A stretch of 8,945 nucleotides of DNA from Flavobacteriaceae bacterium UBA3478 (GTDB taxonomy: Bacteria > Bacteroidota > Bacteroidia > Flavobacteriales > Flavobacteriaceae). The notes below the pieces were generated by a model. It did not search any database and had not been told where the DNA came from. It saw only the letters and a list, made by a program, of their open reading frames with translations. Made by a program: the position numbers and the translations under genes. Positions 7,330 to 8,945 of this stretch are shown piece after piece (the stretch's first letter is position 1; each line of letters starts with the position of its first letter). The stretch covers positions 1 through 8,945 of the forward strand of contig DFQX01000102.1 of assembly GCA_002381155.1 (NCBI GenBank), read 5' to 3'.

Positions 7330-7424
7330 CTCGGTTGTTTTTGCGTCTAAAAATGTACAACACTTTTTTAAAAAATTAAGGTTTGGCCCGAATTTTGAAA
7401 CTACAATTAATAAAAGATAACTCC

Positions 7425-7928
7425 ATGAAAAAAGCAGTTTTACTCAGTCTACTATCTCTTGTTTTCCTTGGGTCTTGTAATGGTCCAGAAGGTCCCATTG
7501 GCCCTCAAGGTCCAGAGGGAATATCTGTTTTTAGTAACGTTATGGAAGTTTCGGTTGACTTTGATGTGTCGAATAATTACGAAGCGTTAATTAATTTTCC
7601 ATCAGACTGGATCGTTTATGAGGCCGATCTCATCATGGTTTATCTGTCTTATGAAACGATTAGTGATTCAAGCGGTCCCATAAATGTTTGGAGAGCGCTT
7701 CCACAAACACTACTTACCAATAATGGATGGTTGCAATATAATTTCGATCATACCTACCAAGATATCAGACTGTTTATGCAAGCTGATTATGATCTCAATT
7801 TAACCACTTCTGCAGATCGCGAGAACCAAGTCTTTAAGATCGCTGTAATTCCTGCCCAATACGGTGACTTACTTCCGCATCTTGAAGAATTATCTGAACC
7901 TGATTTTGACTACTTCAGCTCGAATTAA
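7425..7928 (+). CDS. Collagen-like lipoprotein, function unknown
   Basis: This 167-residue protein has a lipoprotein signal: MKK, a hydrophobic stretch (4-15), then LGSC with the lipidated Cys at 18. Directly after it come four Gly-X-Y triplets, GPEGPIGPQGPEG (20-32), a very short collagen-like segment that spaces the folded domain from the membrane anchor. The remaining 135 residues are acidic, aromatic and probably beta-rich, with conspicuous VWRALPQTLL (88-97), LQYNFDHTYQDIRLFM (103-118) and QVFKIAVIPA (135-144). I recall similar collagen-like lipoproteins in many Flavobacteriia, some annotated as dihydrolipoamide dehydrogenase. No dehydrogenase motif is present here, so that name should not be carried over. 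The frame is open back to a TTG at 7383, but the ATG gives a proper signal peptide. msrB follows after 49 bp and may be co-transcribed. Confidence 0.85.
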   Translation: MKKAVLLSLLSLVFLGSCNGPEGPIGPQGPEGISVFSNVMEVSVDFDVSNNYEALINFPSDWIVYEADLIMVYLSYETISDSSGPINVWRALPQTLLTNNGWLQYNFDHTYQDIRLFMQADYDLNLTTSADRENQVFKIAVIPAQYGDLLPHLEELSEPDFDYFSSN

Positions 7929-7977
7929 ACGTTAGCAAATCCGCAACACAGATAGTAACTTAGCATAAAAACACACT

Positions 7978-8457
7978 ATGAAAAATTACTACTTCTCAAT
8001 TTTATTTCTTTTCTCTTGTTTCTTCACTTTTAGTCAAGAAAATGAAAAACAACCCGTTTTTCCCGTGGTAAAAACAGATAAAGAATGGAAAGAACAACTG
8101 AACGGTATGGAGTACTATGTTCTTAGAAGATCGGGCACCGAATATGCATTTAGTAGCGCTTTGAATAACGAAAAACGAAAGGGGATTTATCAATGCGCGG
8201 GTTGCGATGCACCTCTATTTCGTTCTGAAAATAAGTATGACTCTGGAAGTGGATGGCCCTCTTTTGACCAGCCGCTAACAGAGAAAGCTATCTTCTATGC
8301 AGTAGATTACGAAATTGGTGTGGCGCGAACCGAAGAACGTTGTGCAAATTGCGGTAGCCATCTCGGACACGTTTTCGAAGACGGACCTAGAGAAACTACA
8401 GGACTTAGACATTGCATCAATGGTGTAGCATTAAAGTTTGTTCCTGATGAAAACTAA
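7978..8457 (+). CDS. msrB: Exported methionine-R-sulfoxide reductase MsrB
   Basis: This 159-residue protein reduces the R epimer of methionine sulfoxide in proteins. A signal peptide covers residues 1 to about 20 (SILFLFSCFFTFSQ), so the enzyme probably works in the periplasm. The zinc site is formed by C73/C76 and C122/C125. The catalytic Cys146 lies in LRHCINGVALKF, and the family histidines are in SHLGHVF (127-133). At the resolving position the sequence is SGSGWPSF (89-96) where E. coli MsrB has SGCGWPSF, so Ser91 replaces the usual recycling Cys. The mature protein then has no cysteine besides the zinc ligands and Cys146, so reduction of the sulfenic acid must be direct or use another partner. 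MsrBs of this single-cysteine type are known. It overlaps the next msrB gene by 11 bp. Confidence 0.93.
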   Translation: MKNYYFSILFLFSCFFTFSQENEKQPVFPVVKTDKEWKEQLNGMEYYVLRRSGTEYAFSSALNNEKRKGIYQCAGCDAPLFRSENKYDSGSGWPSFDQPLTEKAIFYAVDYEIGVARTEERCANCGSHLGHVFEDGPRETTGLRHCINGVALKFVPDEN

Positions 8458-8839
8458 TCTAAAAGAGAACGAGTGGAGGGAAAAATTAGGTGACAAAGCC
8501 TTTCATGTAATGAGAAAAGGGGGCACCGAAGCACCTTTCACAGGGGTATACACCGACTCCTTTGAACAGGGGGATTATCATTGCAAAGCTTGCGGAACGC
8601 TCCTGTTTAAATCAACTCATAAATTCCATAGCGGATGTGGCTGGCCAGCTTTTGATACTGCAGAGGCCGGGGCCATTAGCTACCTAAGAGATACAAGCTT
8701 TGGCATGATTCGAGTCGAGACGCGCTGTTCAAATTGCGATAGTCATCTAGGACATGTCTTCGAAGATGGCCCTACAGAAACAACAGGTAAGCGCTACTGC
8801 ATTAACTCAATCTGTCTCGAGTTTAAACCCAAATCTTAG
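8447..8839 (+). CDS. msrB: Cytoplasmic methionine-R-sulfoxide reductase MsrB
   Basis: This 130-residue single-domain MsrB has no signal peptide and is therefore cytoplasmic. Zinc ligands are C46/C49 and C94/C97. The resolving cysteine is C64 in SGCGWPAF (62-69) and the catalytic cysteine is C118 in KRYCINSICLEF. GTEAPFTG (26-33) matches the E. coli N-terminal signature GTEPPFTG. An extra Cys123 lies five residues after the catalytic one. This is the conventional two-cysteine, thioredoxin-recycled form. The start is the ATG at 8447, inside the end of the upstream msrB (11-bp overlap in another frame), which implies co-transcription and probably translational coupling. A TTG at 8438 would add three residues and is less likely. 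It shares the block SHLGHVFEDGP-ETTG with its neighbour at protein level, but the DNA has diverged at many third positions, pointing to an old duplication or separate acquisition. Confidence 0.95.
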   Translation: MKTNLKENEWREKLGDKAFHVMRKGGTEAPFTGVYTDSFEQGDYHCKACGTLLFKSTHKFHSGCGWPAFDTAEAGAISYLRDTSFGMIRVETRCSNCDSHLGHVFEDGPTETTGKRYCINSICLEFKPKS

Positions 8840-8862
8840 GTCGATAATTTAGAGTTATTCCT

Positions 8863-8870
8863 TACTTTTG
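8863..8870 (+). promoter_or_regulatory. Candidate -7 element of the lpd promoter
   Basis: TACTTTTG matches all fixed positions of the Bacteroidota -7 box TAnnTTTG and lies 25 bp before the lpd ATG. At the expected 19-bp spacing the -33 position reads GTCG instead of TTTG, so only half of the promoter is supported. Just downstream, TAAAAAC (8879-8885) and GTTTTTA (8887-8893) form a near-perfect palindrome next to the start codon. Confidence 0.5.
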
Positions 8871-8895
8871 AGGCCAATTAAAAACGGTTTTTACC

Positions 8896-8945
8896 ATGCA
8901 AAATTTTGATCTGATTGTATTAGGAAGTGGACCAGGGGGTTACGT
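8896..8945 (+). CDS. lpd: Dihydrolipoyl dehydrogenase, 5' fragment
   Basis: Only the first 16 full codons are in the window. The N-terminus MQNFDLIVLGSGPGGY contains the FAD-binding GxGxxG motif (GSGPGG, residues 10-15) on the first beta-alpha-beta unit, in the form typical of lipoamide dehydrogenase. This is the E3 component shared by the pyruvate and 2-oxoglutarate dehydrogenase complexes and glycine cleavage. Other flavin disulfide reductases start similarly, so the exact member rests on the close match of these few residues. It lies 56 bp downstream of the second msrB, with a -7-like box in the gap. Confidence 0.75.
   Translation, partial: MQNFDLIVLGSGPGGY

Noticed and set aside
7364..7375. 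TTTTTTAAAAAA palindrome between the transporter and lipoprotein genes
   Set aside because: It is a simple A/T tract in an AT-rich promoter region. It could act as an UP-like element, but nothing supports a specific function or a terminator.
7929..7977. Searched for a promoter in the gap before the first msrB
   Set aside because: No TTTG/TAnnTTTG pair is present in these 49 bp, so no feature was called; co-transcription with the lipoprotein gene is the simpler reading.
8002..8193. 63-codon minus-strand frame opposite the first msrB
   Set aside because: It overlaps the MsrB coding sequence, whose zinc and catalytic residues prove the plus-strand reading; the Phe-rich translation is a complement artefact.

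Overview
The window looks like ordinary chromosome of a marine-type member of the Bacteroidota, most likely Flavobacteriia. The evidence is the protein families (Cmk with an IAIDGHSSTGKS nucleotide loop, Lon with an acidic N-terminal leader, a head-GIN/DUF2807 solenoid protein, a collagen-like lipoprotein), the AT-leaning sequence, the absence of Shine-Dalgarno sequences before all eight start codons, and a full match to the Bacteroidota housekeeping promoter (TTTG, 19 bp, TAnnTTTG) upstream of rpsA.

Left part (1-5148, all minus strand). Transcription runs lon -> cmk -> rpsA. lon and cmk are 4 nt apart and probably form one transcript. A bulged hairpin plus T-run at the cmk stop codon is a likely terminator. 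It abuts a consensus promoter that gives rpsA its own transcript with a leader of about 115 nt. That leader can fold as an H-type pseudoknot (8-bp and 9-bp stems directly adjacent, with a hairpin in the last loop), a candidate autoregulatory element for ribosomal protein S1. rpsA ends in a strong intrinsic terminator at positions 5-34.

Middle (5149-7329). A 154-bp divergent region separates lon from a secreted DUF2807 protein. It carries a long inverted repeat and a third copy of the same half-site. The DUF2807 gene converges on a 12-helix UMF1-family transporter gene, and the two stop codons overlap, leaving no room for a terminator.

Right part (7425-8945, all plus strand). A short collagen-like lipoprotein is followed by two overlapping methionine sulfoxide reductase B genes. 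The first is exported and lacks the usual resolving cysteine. The second is cytoplasmic and complete. The first 50 bases of a lipoamide dehydrogenase gene (lpd) end the window.

No mobile element, CRISPR array, tRNA or rRNA was seen, and no intergenic gap exceeds 300 bp. Most genes are conserved housekeeping genes. The most promising undescribed features are the rpsA leader fold, the lon upstream repeat and the two-compartment MsrB pair, not a new multi-gene system.
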